This document shows positions 50,702 through 59,832 of a stretch of 64,000 bases of DNA, piece after piece. Position numbers and translations under genes: made by a program. This stretch comes from Acidobacteriota bacterium (GTDB lineage Bacteria; Acidobacteriota; Terriglobia; UBA7540). The stretch lies in assembly GCA_004298155.1 (NCBI GenBank), contig SCRD01000007.1, positions 186,001 to 250,000 on the forward strand. The letters are read 5' to 3'. The notes under the pieces were generated by a model. That model saw only the letters and a list, made by a program, of their open reading frames with translations, made no database searches and had not been told where the DNA came from. Each line of letters starts with the position of its first letter. The stretch's first letter is position 1.

Positions 50702-53497
50702 TCACGCGCACAGCCTGGCAATCGCTTCCCGGACCTGCTCCCGCAGCACTGCCAGCTCGCGCACGTCGTTAATCTGGATGCTGATGGGCTCGCCCACCGC
50801 AATCTTTGCTTCCTCGCGCCCCGGCATCCGCGTGCCTAAAGAAAGTATAGTGGAAGTTCCGCGGACTCCGAGAGGATAAATGGGACTGCCGGTCTGGACT
50901 GCCGCATCCAGAGCATCCAGCCGGAACCGGTTGAGATGCGCAGGCACCATGGGGGGCCCATCAGAAAGCACGATCACCGAATGGCCGTCTTCCAACCCCT
51001 GGCGAATACGCTGGCGCAGCGTGCCGCCGGGCGGAAGGCTGGATATGCGCAGTGGCGGCAGCACTAAGGGCCGCAGCAGAAATGCCACCGCGCCGGGAAG
51101 AGAATCGAGTGCCCCGGAATCTGAAAACCGCACGGGCATTGGCAGAAGAGCGGCCAGTGCCAGGGCGTCAACGGCGCCGGCACGGTTGGCCATCAGGACG
51201 GCCGGCCGCCCCGGTCGAATACGTTCGTTACCCTCCAGGACAACCTTGTGACCGAGCAGCCTCAAAAGAGTTCTCGAAACGGCTGCAACGATTGCGCATC
51301 TGGCGCCAGGGCCAGGGACGGCACGCGCCAGCAGGCCGCCACCGCCCGCCACCACAACCAGCAGCGCCTGCGAAAACTTACGCTGAAGCCACCGGCCAGC
51401 GCCCCTCAGGCCCAGTTGAATCCAGGCGCCCAGATTTTCCCACCACAGGCGCAGGATCTGAAGCCAGGGCGGGCGGCGATTGAGTTCAAGTTCTCCGCGC
51501 TCATAGAGCAGCCGCGTCTCATTGCGCCGGATCTTGCCGCTCGAGGTCTTGGGAATGCTCTGCGGCGCCACCAGTTCAACTTTGTCCGGCGGAATGCCAA
51601 CTGCCAGCCCCACCCGCTCAATCACCTCCGCCTCGATACGGTCCAGGTCCTCCTTGTTGGCCACGCGGGTTTCCGCCACCACCACCAGCTGCTCAGTGCC
51701 CAGTTCGGGATCGCGCCTGCCAAAGGCAGCCACGCAGCCGCGCCGCACTTCGGGGACTTCGGCGGCGGCAAGCTCGACTTCCTGTGGAACGATGTTGCGG
51801 CCGGACTTGATGATCAGGTCCTTGGCCCGGCCCGTAATGTGGATCTCGCCGTTAGCCCAGTAACCGAGATCGCCTGAATCCATCCAGCCATCCTCTGTGG
51901 AGACAGCCGCCGTCGCTTTGGGGTTGCGGAAATATCCCGCCGTCTTGGATGGTCCCCGGAAAAGTACTTTGCCCTGGACGCGCTCACCGAGTGGGTTGCC
52001 GTCATGGTCGATCACTTTGATTTCGTGTCCCGGCAGGGCCTTACCATTGGCCACAAAGCGCAGAGCACTGGAATCTTCCCGCCCGGCGGGGACGGCTTTG
52101 CCTTCGGCTTCGAAGGCGTCGCGGCGGATGCGGTCAATTGCCGGGCGGCGGTTGATGGGCGGAAACGCCAAGGCCACGGAAGATTCGGCCAGGCCGTAAC
52201 AGGGCACAAAACTTTCTGCGCGAAAGCCGTAGGGCTTGAATCGCTTTTCAAAGCGTTCCAGCGTGTCGGGCAGCACGGCCTCGCCGGCGTTGATGGCAAC
52301 GCGCCAGGAGCTGAGATCAAGCCCTTCGACGGCGCTGTCTGGAACCTTTCGGGCGCAGAGTTCGTAGGAGAAATTCGGGGCAGGACAGAGCGTGCCGCCG
52401 GAATCATGCAGCGCCCACAGCCATTTTTCCGGCCGGCTGAGAAAGGCCAGTGGAGATAGAATCGTAATGGGCAGGGCATAATAGACGCTGTAGAGCCAGG
52501 AGCCGATCAGGCCCATGTCATGATAGAGGGGCAGCCAGCTCACCACGATGTCGGAGGGTTGCACATTGACCGCCCACCCGATGCCGCGTATATTGGCCAG
52601 CAAGTTCGATTGAGTGAGCACCACGCCCTTGGGATCGCCCGTGCTGCCGGAAGTGTATTGGATGAACGCGGCTTCGGCGGCTTCGATGGTTCCCGGGTGC
52701 AGCCGCGCGCCGCTCCCGGCGAGATCTTCCACGGTGGTGACTCCCAGAATGCTGGGCAGATTCAGCCGGAGCAATTCCGAAACCCGCCGGGCGGCCTCGA
52801 AACTGATCAGAAATCTAACTTCCGCATTGCGAAGAATCCCCACCTGCCGCCTCACGTATTCCTCAATCTTGTCCGGCCGCGCGGGAGGGTAAATCGGCAC
52901 GGCGATTCCGCCCGCCAGCATGACGCCGAAAAAGGCATAGAAAAACTGCGGCGAGGTGGGCAGCATGATGGCCACCGTTTCATTCCGCCGCAAACCTCTG
53001 GAAACCAGCCCGGCCGCCACATCTGAGGCGGTGCCTAACAGCTTGCCATAGCTGATGTCTTCACCGGAATTGCCTTCCAGAACGTGGGCCTGCACGCGCT
53101 CGGCATCCACCTCCGCATGCTTGCGCAAAACTTCAATCAGCGTGCGCGCTGAATCCGGCGGGGGCGGCGCAACACGCGCGGGCTGCCTTATGGTGTAACG
53201 TTGGGACGCTGCGGCGGCTTCTTCTTCACCGCCCGCAATGGCGCGTACCCAATCGCCGGGCGTGCCGGCTTCCTCGGTAATGCGGTCGGGCAGCCGGACG
53301 TTGAAGTGAGCTTCCGTGCGGACCAGCAACTCCACCATCTCCAGGCTTCCCAGGCCCAGGTCCCGCTCCAGTGAAGAGCCCAGCGTGACGGATTCCGCAG
53401 CGCGCAGCGATCCCAGCTCGGTTAGAAGCTCGCGCACAATCTGGAGCATCTGCTCTTCAAGCTGGGCCGCATCGATTTGTCGGGGCGTGGTTGACAT
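50702..53497 (-). CDS. ACP - fatty-acyl-AMP ligase - acyltransferase-like fusion
   Basis: This 931-residue three-part protein starts with an acyl carrier domain (residues about 8-88, phosphopantetheine Ser51 in 'LGLGSLEMVELL'). A FAAL/FadD32-type adenylating domain follows (about 115-680) with 'IQYTSGSTGDPKGVVLT', 'SWLPLYHDMGLIGSWL', 'YGLAESSVALAF', 'DSGDLGYWANGEIHITGRAKDLII' and 'PKTSSGKIRRNET'. The C-terminal stretch (about 690-931) resembles PlsC acyltransferases. Its catalytic HX4D motif reads 'NRAGAVD', with Arg in place of His, and the 'FPEGTRS' motif reads 'LSDGPPM', while 'IYPLGVRG' remains. The enzyme probably activates a fatty acid and loads it on its own carrier domain; the last domain may bind acyl groups without transferring them. 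Confidence 0.93.
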   Translation of the reverse strand: MSTTPRQIDAAQLEEQMLQIVRELLTELGSLRAAESVTLGSSLERDLGLGSLEMVELLVRTEAHFNVRLPDRITEEAGTPGDWVRAIAGGEEEAAAASQRYTIRQPARVAPPPPDSARTLIEVLRKHAEVDAERVQAHVLEGNSGEDISYGKLLGTASDVAAGLVSRGLRRNETVAIMLPTSPQFFYAFFGVMLAGGIAVPIYPPARPDKIEEYVRRQVGILRNAEVRFLISFEAARRVSELLRLNLPSILGVTTVEDLAGSGARLHPGTIEAAEAAFIQYTSGSTGDPKGVVLTQSNLLANIRGIGWAVNVQPSDIVVSWLPLYHDMGLIGSWLYSVYYALPITILSPLAFLSRPEKWLWALHDSGGTLCPAPNFSYELCARKVPDSAVEGLDLSSWRVAINAGEAVLPDTLERFEKRFKPYGFRAESFVPCYGLAESSVALAFPPINRRPAIDRIRRDAFEAEGKAVPAGREDSSALRFVANGKALPGHEIKVIDHDGNPLGERVQGKVLFRGPSKTAGYFRNPKATAAVSTEDGWMDSGDLGYWANGEIHITGRAKDLIIKSGRNIVPQEVELAAAEVPEVRRGCVAAFGRRDPELGTEQLVVVAETRVANKEDLDRIEAEVIERVGLAVGIPPDKVELVAPQSIPKTSSGKIRRNETRLLYERGELELNRRPPWLQILRLWWENLGAWIQLGLRGAGRWLQRKFSQALLVVVAGGGGLLARAVPGPGARCAIVAAVSRTLLRLLGHKVVLEGNERIRPGRPAVLMANRAGAVDALALAALLPMPVRFSDSGALDSLPGAVAFLLRPLVLPPLRISSLPPGGTLRQRIRQGLEDGHSVIVLSDGPPMVPAHLNRFRLDALDAAVQTGSPIYPLGVRGTSTILSLGTRMPGREEAKIAVGEPISIQINDVRELAVLREQVREAIARLCA

Positions 53498-53529
53498 TTC
53501 TGATTGTTGCAGAGAAAAGATTCACACTG

Positions 53530-53550
53530 GTCATCCTGAGCGGAGCGAAA
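53530..53550 (+). repeat. Short intergenic repeat motif
   Basis: GTCATCCTGAGCGGAGCGAAA lies in the 135-base gap between two operon genes. GTCATCCTGAGCGNAGCGAAGG-like sequences are frequent dispersed repeats in acidobacterial and related genomes (recalled, not searched). Only one copy was noticed in this window. Confidence 0.4.
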
Positions 53551-53632
53551 GTTCTGCCGATATTGCTCTAAAGGCGGCAAACAGATGCTTTGCCAGGCTC
53601 AGCATGGCGCTGACGGCTTTTTCAGCATTCGG

Positions 53633-55210
53633 TCAAATCTTAAATGACCACTCCTTTACGGCCTCCGGCTGGATCCACTTTTCTATCCCTGCAATCTGAT
53701 GATGGATCCAGTAGTTCTTCCAGTGGATCTGTTCCGGGTCCCAGGGCAGCAGCAATCTGTCTTTCTCCGAAAGCCTCTGGTAGGCGGTGCGGATGTTTTC
53801 CGATTCAAAAACGTAGCGGTTGTGCAGGATGAACGGCAGATACTGGTCAAGGGTCTGCTCCCGGAACCGCACCTGCAAACCCAAAGTGCGAAGCGTGCTT
53901 TGCCAGCCGGCGAGGGATTCTTTCCCCGGCAGCCCTGCGCGTTTCACGGCGCTGTGCATCCGGTCGAGCATAGCCTGCGCCCGTCGAATGCGCTTCTCAA
54001 GTTTTTGCCGGCGCGCCCGCGCATGCTCAATAGAAATGAACTTCGCCCGGCCGCGCGATGCGGCAATGCCAATAGACAACCTTCCGGTACCGTTCCTGCC
54101 GGCCCTCTTTCGAGCTTCCTCCCGCAGAAGATTGACCAGCGGCCCGAGCTTGATGGGATTCACGTCTGCCGTGCCCAGCTGATAGACGCTGTCCGCGCGG
54201 CCATCGAGCAGCAGCGCGCCCACGGCCAGAATCGCCGCCGCGACCAGGTCGACGGGAACGACTTCCAGCGGAGTGTTGCGTCGCACGGGCCAGTGCTTCA
54301 GCCCGCCCATGGCCATCAGCACCAGCGGGGCAGCGGTCCTTCCACCTTCAATCCAGCCGGGAAAGGGGAACCGCAAGGCGCTTTCAACAATGGCTGGGCG
54401 CACAATGGACCAATCCAGTTTTTTCTCGCGAGCGATAAGTTGCTCACCCAGGCTCTTTGAATAGGTATAGGTGTTGACCCATCCCCAATGTTCGGCGCGC
54501 CGCCTGCCAAGCGCCACCAGTTTCTGCGTGATCTCTTTGGAGCGTACCTGCGGCCCTTGCGTTTCTTCGGGTCCTTCTGATTCGGTGATCAGGCGCACCT
54601 GCTCGCGGCAATAGGCGAGCTCAGTAAGGGCGTTGAACGCGTTGTCCCCTGCGCCCTTGCGGTGCGGATAGAAGCCGAGGATGGGCTCCGTTTCTTCGAT
54701 CAGGCCGTTGGCCTCGCCTGAGACAAAGCAAGTGGAAACGTGCAACAGTCGCGCACCTGCGCGCCTGGCGAGTGCGATGGAATTCTCCACGCCGTCAACA
54801 TTTGCCTGCAACGAAGCATCGACGGGAGGGAAGAACTCCACTTTGCCGGCGCAATTAATGATGAGCTTCACCCGCGCTACGATTTCATGGAGCGCCCGCT
54901 CGTCGAGCCCGCAATCGGGCTGGCTGAGTTCGGCGGGCCAGATACTGACTCTTTCCCGGACAAAGGTCTCGCTGCGCGTCCCGAGCAGAGGCGCCATTGC
55001 GGGCGAATCCATAACCTCTGTGTTGAAGCGTTCCACCGCGGAAAAGCCCCGGGCCGGCCGCAGCAACACGTGGATGTGCTTTACGTCAGGATAGCGTTCC
55101 AGCAGCATCGCCAGGATCACTTTGCCCAGGAAGCCGTTTCCTCCGGTCAATAGGATTTCGTTTTCCCGGAATAATTGTCCAGCGTCCGTCAATTGTGGTT
55201 GTTGTGCCAT
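53633..55210 (-). CDS. Fatty acyl reductase (thioester-reductase-type extended SDR)
   Basis: This 525-residue protein resembles fatty acyl-CoA/ACP reductases. It has NADP motif 'LLTGGNGFLGKVILAMLLERYP', 'LLRPARGFSAVERF', 'INCAGKVEFFPPVDASLQANVDGVENSI', 'LLHVSTCFVSGEANGLI' and the active Tyr-Lys in 'NTYTYSKSLGEQLI'. 'SIVRPAIVESALRFPFPGWIEG' and a helical C-terminal region with 'YVFESENIRTAYQRLSEKD' follow, as in eukaryotic FARs. It should reduce an acyl thioester to an aldehyde or alcohol. The obvious donor is the ACP domain of the next gene. The ATG at 55210 (MAQQPQ) is preferred to an upstream TTG at 55228. Confidence 0.92.
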   Translation of the reverse strand: MAQQPQLTDAGQLFRENEILLTGGNGFLGKVILAMLLERYPDVKHIHVLLRPARGFSAVERFNTEVMDSPAMAPLLGTRSETFVRERVSIWPAELSQPDCGLDERALHEIVARVKLIINCAGKVEFFPPVDASLQANVDGVENSIALARRAGARLLHVSTCFVSGEANGLIEETEPILGFYPHRKGAGDNAFNALTELAYCREQVRLITESEGPEETQGPQVRSKEITQKLVALGRRRAEHWGWVNTYTYSKSLGEQLIAREKKLDWSIVRPAIVESALRFPFPGWIEGGRTAAPLVLMAMGGLKHWPVRRNTPLEVVPVDLVAAAILAVGALLLDGRADSVYQLGTADVNPIKLGPLVNLLREEARKRAGRNGTGRLSIGIAASRGRAKFISIEHARARRQKLEKRIRRAQAMLDRMHSAVKRAGLPGKESLAGWQSTLRTLGLQVRFREQTLDQYLPFILHNRYVFESENIRTAYQRLSEKDRLLLPWDPEQIHWKNYWIHHQIAGIEKWIQPEAVKEWSFKI

Positions 55211-55289
55211 TTGCGGGCAGGAAACCAAGCCAGTATCAAGCGCGTTTCGGCCTGAATTTTTTCATGTTATCGACCGTGGCAAGCCGCTG

Positions 55290-55949
55290 TCAAGACTGGG
55301 CTACGGGTGTGACAGAGTTCCTTGAAAGCTCATCGGCCGGATGCGGCGGCGCGGCGTTGGTTTCGGTTTCCATACGCTTCGCCTCCTGGTAGGTGTGGAT
55401 CACGCGGTGGAGCACCGTCAGGTTCGAAAAGAATACAATCACCCACAGCACCGGTGCCATGCGGTCAAATAGCGCGCCAATAATGATCAGCACGACGCGC
55501 TCTGGCCGCTCAAGGAATCCCACCTTGCAAGAAGGAATCAGGTTCTCCGCCCGCGCTCTCGAATAGCTGGTCATCACCGAGCCGATCATTGCCAGCGCCA
55601 CCACCACGACGTACACAAAGCGGTTAACTCGGCCGTAATAGACCAGCAGGCCGGTCAGGAGAAACAGGTCGGAATAGCGGTCCAGCACCGAATCAAAAAA
55701 GCCCCCAAATGGCGTCACCCGGCGCGTCCGGCGAGCTACCGGGCCATCGGTCAGGTCAAATACCCCGCCCAGGATGATCGTCACGCCCGCCCAGCGGAAA
55801 TACCCGTATGCAAACAGATAAGCGGCAACCAGATTGATGGTAAAGCCGATAAACGTCAGAAAATTTGGATTTATCCCAATCTTTGAGAATGAGCGTATGA
55901 TGGCGTCATACGCATACCAGCAAACGTCGCCAATTTTCCGGGTAATCAT
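55290..55949 (-). CDS. CDP-alcohol phosphatidyltransferase
   Basis: This 219-residue membrane enzyme joins a CDP-activated lipid to an alcohol head group. The full family signature D-x2-DG-x2-AR-x8-G-x3-D-x3-D is visible in 'DLTDGPVARRTRRVTPFGGF' and the bases that follow ('DSVLDRYSD'). About six membrane segments are visible. The ATG at 55949 (MITRKIGDVCWYAYD) fits the family start; upstream codons are basic, Cys-rich and unlikely. It is the first gene of the operon. Related enzymes make phosphatidylglycerol phosphate or phosphatidylinositol phosphate, but the head group cannot be read from sequence. Confidence 0.9.
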   Translation of the reverse strand: MITRKIGDVCWYAYDAIIRSFSKIGINPNFLTFIGFTINLVAAYLFAYGYFRWAGVTIILGGVFDLTDGPVARRTRRVTPFGGFFDSVLDRYSDLFLLTGLLVYYGRVNRFVYVVVVALAMIGSVMTSYSRARAENLIPSCKVGFLERPERVVLIIIGALFDRMAPVLWVIVFFSNLTVLHRVIHTYQEAKRMETETNAAPPHPADELSRNSVTPVAQS

Positions 55950-56374
55950 TGCGCTAAATCGGCATCCGTCCGGCTGGGGGTCTCTGGTCAGGAGCTCAGA
56001 GAGAACATCACACTCCCCCGCCGTGCTCTCATGGCTGCGCCTTGCCTCACCAGCTACACAGCCAGAGGTTTTCCTCGTGAAGCGTATCTTAGCGGAAATG
56101 CCTCTGCACTGCAACCTTGAGACGGGTGAGAATTTAGAGTCCAATGTGTTCCATAAAGGTACACACGCGATCCTGAGGGAGCCCCGGGCAGCATCGATTG
56201 GAAGGTTAATGCAGTTAGTATGCCTCTCATTTACCGTGGCGGAAGCCCTGGTCCTGCCTGTTGCCTTAGCTCAGAATGGCTTCGGCCCCCCGTTCTAAAG
56301 ATTCGTCGCCCCCCCGCCACTTCCTGATACGATAGAAGAAAATACTGGCCGCCGGGGAGCGGAAAGGGATGCCC
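55950..56374. other. 425-base divergent intergenic region
   Basis: It lies between the leftward lipid operon and the rightward aldehyde dehydrogenase, so both promoters should be here. Open frames on both strands lack ribosome binding sites and familiar motifs. GAAAGG at 56362-56367 serves the dehydrogenase. No clear operator was seen. Confidence 0.5.
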
Positions 56375-57817
56375 ATGGGAATACCAACCATCGAAAAACA
56401 AGCTTTTCCAATGCTGATTGGCAGCGACTGGATCCAAACGCACCAAGCGCGCATTATAAGCCTTCCCTATGATGGTACGCCTGTTGCGGAAGTATATGAC
56501 GCCGATGCCGCCACTGTCGATCGGGCCGTCGTGGCGGCGCAGAAAGGCGCCACTGCGATGGCTGGGCTTACCCTGTATGAGCGGGCGGAGCTGCTTCAGC
56601 GCATGCAGGACCTTCTGAAACGCGATGCGGAAGAGTTCTCGCGGCTGGTTGCCCTTGAAACCGGCAAGACCATTCGAGAGGCACGCGGCGAAGTGGATCG
56701 AGCGCAGCAGACGCTTGCGGCTTCAGCAAATGCGGCGCGCAGCCTTCATGGCGGGGTGGTCCCAATGGAAGCAGCCCCCACCGGAAAGGGCCGCTGGGCG
56801 ATGACAGTGCGCGAGCCACTCGGTGTAATCGCTGCTATCACCCCGTTCAATTTTCCCCTGAACCTCGCGCTCCACAAGATCGGGCCGGCGCTCGCGGCCG
56901 GGAACAGCGTAGTCCACAAACCTTCAGAAAACACGCCGCTCGCCGCTCTGCGTCTGGCGCGCCTGGCCATCGAGGCTGGCGTGCCTGGGGGAGCTTACAA
57001 TGTGGTGACGGGCCCGGGTGAAGAGACTGGCAGGCAGATCGTCAACGATGCGCGCATCGCCATGATCACTTTTACGGGCAGCGCCGAGGTAGGCCGCGAA
57101 ATCCGTGCTGCGGCAGGGCTGCGGCGGGTGACGCTTGAAATGGGCTCAAACTCTTCCGTCATTCTTGAACCGGATTGCGATCTCGATATGGCGGTTCCAC
57201 GCTGCGTTGCAGGCGGTTACGCGATGGCGGGCCAGGTCTGCATTTCCGTCCAGAACATCTTCGTGCACAACTCCATTGCCGAAGATTTTACCGCACGCTT
57301 TGTGGGCGGAGTGCGCTCGCTCAAGATCGGCCACCCGCTCGAGGAAAGCACGGACATGGCTTCGCTGATTAGCGAGGCGGCGGCTGTGCGGGTGGAGAGC
57401 TGGATCCGGGAGGCCGTTGCTCGCGGTGCACGGCTCCTGACCGGCGGAACTCGCCATGGGACAATCATCGAACCGGCCGTGTTGACCGACGTCGCGCCAG
57501 ATGACCCTGTCTGCTGCAAAGAAGTGTTCGGGCCGGTAGTGGTTCTCCATCGTTACACGAGGCTTGCAGACGCGATTGACGCCGTCAACGCCAGCAAGTA
57601 TGGCCTGCAGGCAGGCATCTGCACGCGCGATATTGGCAAGGCTTTCGACGCGGCCAGGAAGCTTCGAGTAGGCGGAGTGATAGTGAACGACGTCCCCGCC
57701 TTCCGCGTTGACCTGATGCCGTACGGCGGCACCAAAATGAGCGGCGTGGGGCGCGAAGGCCCGCGATATGCCGTCGAGGAAATGACCGAGTTGAAATTGA
57801 TCTGCTGGCGGGGGTGA
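56375..57817 (+). CDS. NAD(P)-dependent aldehyde dehydrogenase
   Basis: This protein of about 480 residues has 'ITPFNFPLNLALHKIGPALAAGNSVVHKPS' cofactor motifs, 'ITFTGSAEVGREI', the general-base Glu in 'RVTLEMGSNSSVIL' (usually ELGGKSP), the catalytic Cys in 'MAGQVCISVQNIFV' and 'EVFGPVVVLHRY'. The order and length are standard for the family. Similar MGSN-type enzymes are often annotated as lactaldehyde- or glycolaldehyde-type dehydrogenases, but the substrate is open. A link to aldehydes from the divergent lipid operon is possible. The ATG at 56375 has GAAAGG with good spacing; an ATG two codons earlier is in frame. Confidence 0.93.
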   Translation: MGIPTIEKQAFPMLIGSDWIQTHQARIISLPYDGTPVAEVYDADAATVDRAVVAAQKGATAMAGLTLYERAELLQRMQDLLKRDAEEFSRLVALETGKTIREARGEVDRAQQTLAASANAARSLHGGVVPMEAAPTGKGRWAMTVREPLGVIAAITPFNFPLNLALHKIGPALAAGNSVVHKPSENTPLAALRLARLAIEAGVPGGAYNVVTGPGEETGRQIVNDARIAMITFTGSAEVGREIRAAAGLRRVTLEMGSNSSVILEPDCDLDMAVPRCVAGGYAMAGQVCISVQNIFVHNSIAEDFTARFVGGVRSLKIGHPLEESTDMASLISEAAAVRVESWIREAVARGARLLTGGTRHGTIIEPAVLTDVAPDDPVCCKEVFGPVVVLHRYTRLADAIDAVNASKYGLQAGICTRDIGKAFDAARKLRVGGVIVNDVPAFRVDLMPYGGTKMSGVGREGPRYAVEEMTELKLICWRG

Positions 57818-57843
57818 TTTGCGGACGCATTGGCGCCGCCAGA

Positions 57844-59640
57844 TCACTTGCCGTCCACGGAGAAGGCCAGGAGCACGTTCCCGGCGATGTTGTTTGTGTA
57901 CCCGGCTTCAACGTAGAGCATTCCATCGACGATGGCGGGGCCGGTTGCATTCATCGAGCCTCCATGCGCCTCAATTCCGTTCACAGTCTGGTAGGTTTGC
58001 AGAGCGTTGAAATCCCAAAGAATACTCCCGTCTCTCGTGTCATACGCTCGAAGGTGCCCGTCCTCAGAGCCGGAGAAGACGACTCCCGGGACCAGGGTTG
58101 GCGGCGCGCTCTGTGCTGCGCTGCAACCCACATCTTTCAGGCATGCTGGTGTGGTTGCCGGTGAGTGCCAGATCAGCCTCCCCGTGGAAGCTTCGAGGGC
58201 GAACATGCCTCCTCCAGCTCCCGGGTTGTTTGGGTCCCAGTCTGAGAGTGGAAAATAAACGGAGTCTCTGCTTGCTGCGCCACCCCACTCGATTCCTCCC
58301 AGTGGGCCGCCCTTGCCAATTCGTGATTCCCAGATGATTTCCCCTTTCCGGTCGGGGTCGAGTGCGTAAACCACTCCCGATTTCTGTCCTGCTACGAGTG
58401 CACGCCGCCCGTTTTGCAGCGTCATCAGGATAGGAGGCGATCCAAAGTCAAAATCGTTTCCGGGCTTATCGGGACAGTTTTCTTTGCCCGGCGCCACGCA
58501 GGCTATGTTCCAACGATCATTCGGCGTAAGTTGCTGATGCCATAGCATTTGACCGTCGCTCATGCGAAAGGCGACAACTGCATCCGTATAGGGTGTCGAA
58601 GGGTCAGAATAACTGTTTCCCGTTGCAACGTAGATTTGCCGCATTTTGGCATCAATCGTGGGGGGCGACCAGATGGCAGCCCCGGATGGGCCCCAATTTG
58701 GCGTTCCAGCGGAATTCTTTTGTCCGGTTAAATGAGGAACCTCCGGGATTGTGTAGGATTTCCAGATCTGTTTGCCCGTATTGGCGTCCAGCGCCACAAC
58801 GCTCCCACGGAAGGAGCAGCAGGGGTATTTCGGATCAATTGCTGCGCCTTCTTCGCCGGAAGAAACAGGAACATAAAGGCGGCTATTAAAAAAGACTGGC
58901 GAACCAGTAATTCGGGCTTCGGGATGTGGGTCGGCATGGGTTTTCCACAGCAGTTTTCCAGTTGTGGAATTCACGGCATATACCTCGCCGCTGACGTCTC
59001 CAAAATAGACCAATCGCCCGCCAAATCCGGGCGACACGGCAGTCTTTACGGTGGTTGGGGCTTTGAACGTCCAGTAGACGCAGCCTGTTCTTGCATCCAA
59101 CGAATAGACCGTACCGTCTTCGCTGCCTGCGTATACCCTTCCACCGAAAATCGTGGGCTGGCCGTATGCAGCGGAAGCACCGGGAAACCCAAAAGCCCAC
59201 TTCAGCTTGAGCTCAGGGACCTTGGCCCGTGTGATCCCGGCAATGGCCCCTGGCGCGAACCGGCTGTTTTCAGGATCTATCCCCCATGCGATCCAGCCAG
59301 GGTCGTCCAGCGCTGGTTTGCGTTTTACCGAGCAATAACCCGCGTGCGATATCTGCGCGGCGGTCTCGGCGGTTGAAAGAAACTCTGCCACGGCAACCCG
59401 TTCACTCCTGGTAAGCTGCTTGCCCACGGACTTCATCCTGCCAGTTTCGAGGGACCGCAGAATGTAGCTGCGTGAGAGCTGGCTGAGAGCTTCTCTGGAT
59501 GGTGCAATCGCGCTGATGCGATGGCAAGTTGAGCATTTTTTTTGAAAGATTGCAGCTCCACCAGATTGGCTGGAGGCCGCCTGGACTGGCAGGACAAGAG
59601 CAACCAGCATAACCGCAGGGAGGATTGGCAAGTATTTCAT
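57844..59640 (-). CDS. Exported PQQ-type beta-propeller dehydrogenase with N-terminal cytochrome c domain
   Basis: This 598-residue protein starts with a signal peptide (residues 1-22) and a c-type heme domain (about 26-95) with 'CSTCH' and a likely axial Met in 'GRMKSVGKQL'. An eight-bladed PQQ propeller follows, with blade repeats such as 'VYSLDARTGCVYWTF', 'VYAVNSTTGKLLWKTH', 'VVALDANTGKQIWKSY', 'VYALDPDRKGEIIWESR' and 'MFALEASTGRLIWHS'. The layout with heme first and the 'GPSGAAIWSPPTIDAK' region resembles polyvinyl-alcohol-dehydrogenase-like quinoproteins. It probably oxidises an alcohol in the periplasm and passes electrons to its own heme. It faces the aldehyde dehydrogenase tail to tail (26-base gap). 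Confidence 0.92.
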   Translation of the reverse strand: MKYLPILPAVMLVALVLPVQAASSQSGGAAIFQKKCSTCHRISAIAPSREALSQLSRSYILRSLETGRMKSVGKQLTRSERVAVAEFLSTAETAAQISHAGYCSVKRKPALDDPGWIAWGIDPENSRFAPGAIAGITRAKVPELKLKWAFGFPGASAAYGQPTIFGGRVYAGSEDGTVYSLDARTGCVYWTFKAPTTVKTAVSPGFGGRLVYFGDVSGEVYAVNSTTGKLLWKTHADPHPEARITGSPVFFNSRLYVPVSSGEEGAAIDPKYPCCSFRGSVVALDANTGKQIWKSYTIPEVPHLTGQKNSAGTPNWGPSGAAIWSPPTIDAKMRQIYVATGNSYSDPSTPYTDAVVAFRMSDGQMLWHQQLTPNDRWNIACVAPGKENCPDKPGNDFDFGSPPILMTLQNGRRALVAGQKSGVVYALDPDRKGEIIWESRIGKGGPLGGIEWGGAASRDSVYFPLSDWDPNNPGAGGGMFALEASTGRLIWHSPATTPACLKDVGCSAAQSAPPTLVPGVVFSGSEDGHLRAYDTRDGSILWDFNALQTYQTVNGIEAHGGSMNATGPAIVDGMLYVEAGYTNNIAGNVLLAFSVDGK

Positions 59641-59832
59641 GTCGTAATCGTGTGACGCTAATCAGCCCCGGGATTTAAGAATTGCCAGCCTCCTCTTTTC
59701 CCTTAGATGGCCCGATAAGGTCGAGGGTTGTTGCCGGCCTGCCCCCAAGAAAGTAGCAAAATTCTATGCTACCATCCATGCCCAATGATACATGGCTAAT
59801 TCCGCAGTCTTAGCGTTAGAGGGAGAGCAAGC

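Noticed and set aside
45180-55949. Olefin (ole) biosynthesis cluster
   Set aside because: An AMP ligase and an NAD-dependent epimerase-like gene are present, but no OleA thiolase or OleB hydrolase, and phospholipid enzymes dominate.
55834-56298. Rightward 154-codon frame between the lipid operon and the aldehyde dehydrogenase
   Set aside because: It overlaps the conserved CDP-alcohol transferase in antisense, has no ribosome binding site and no motif.
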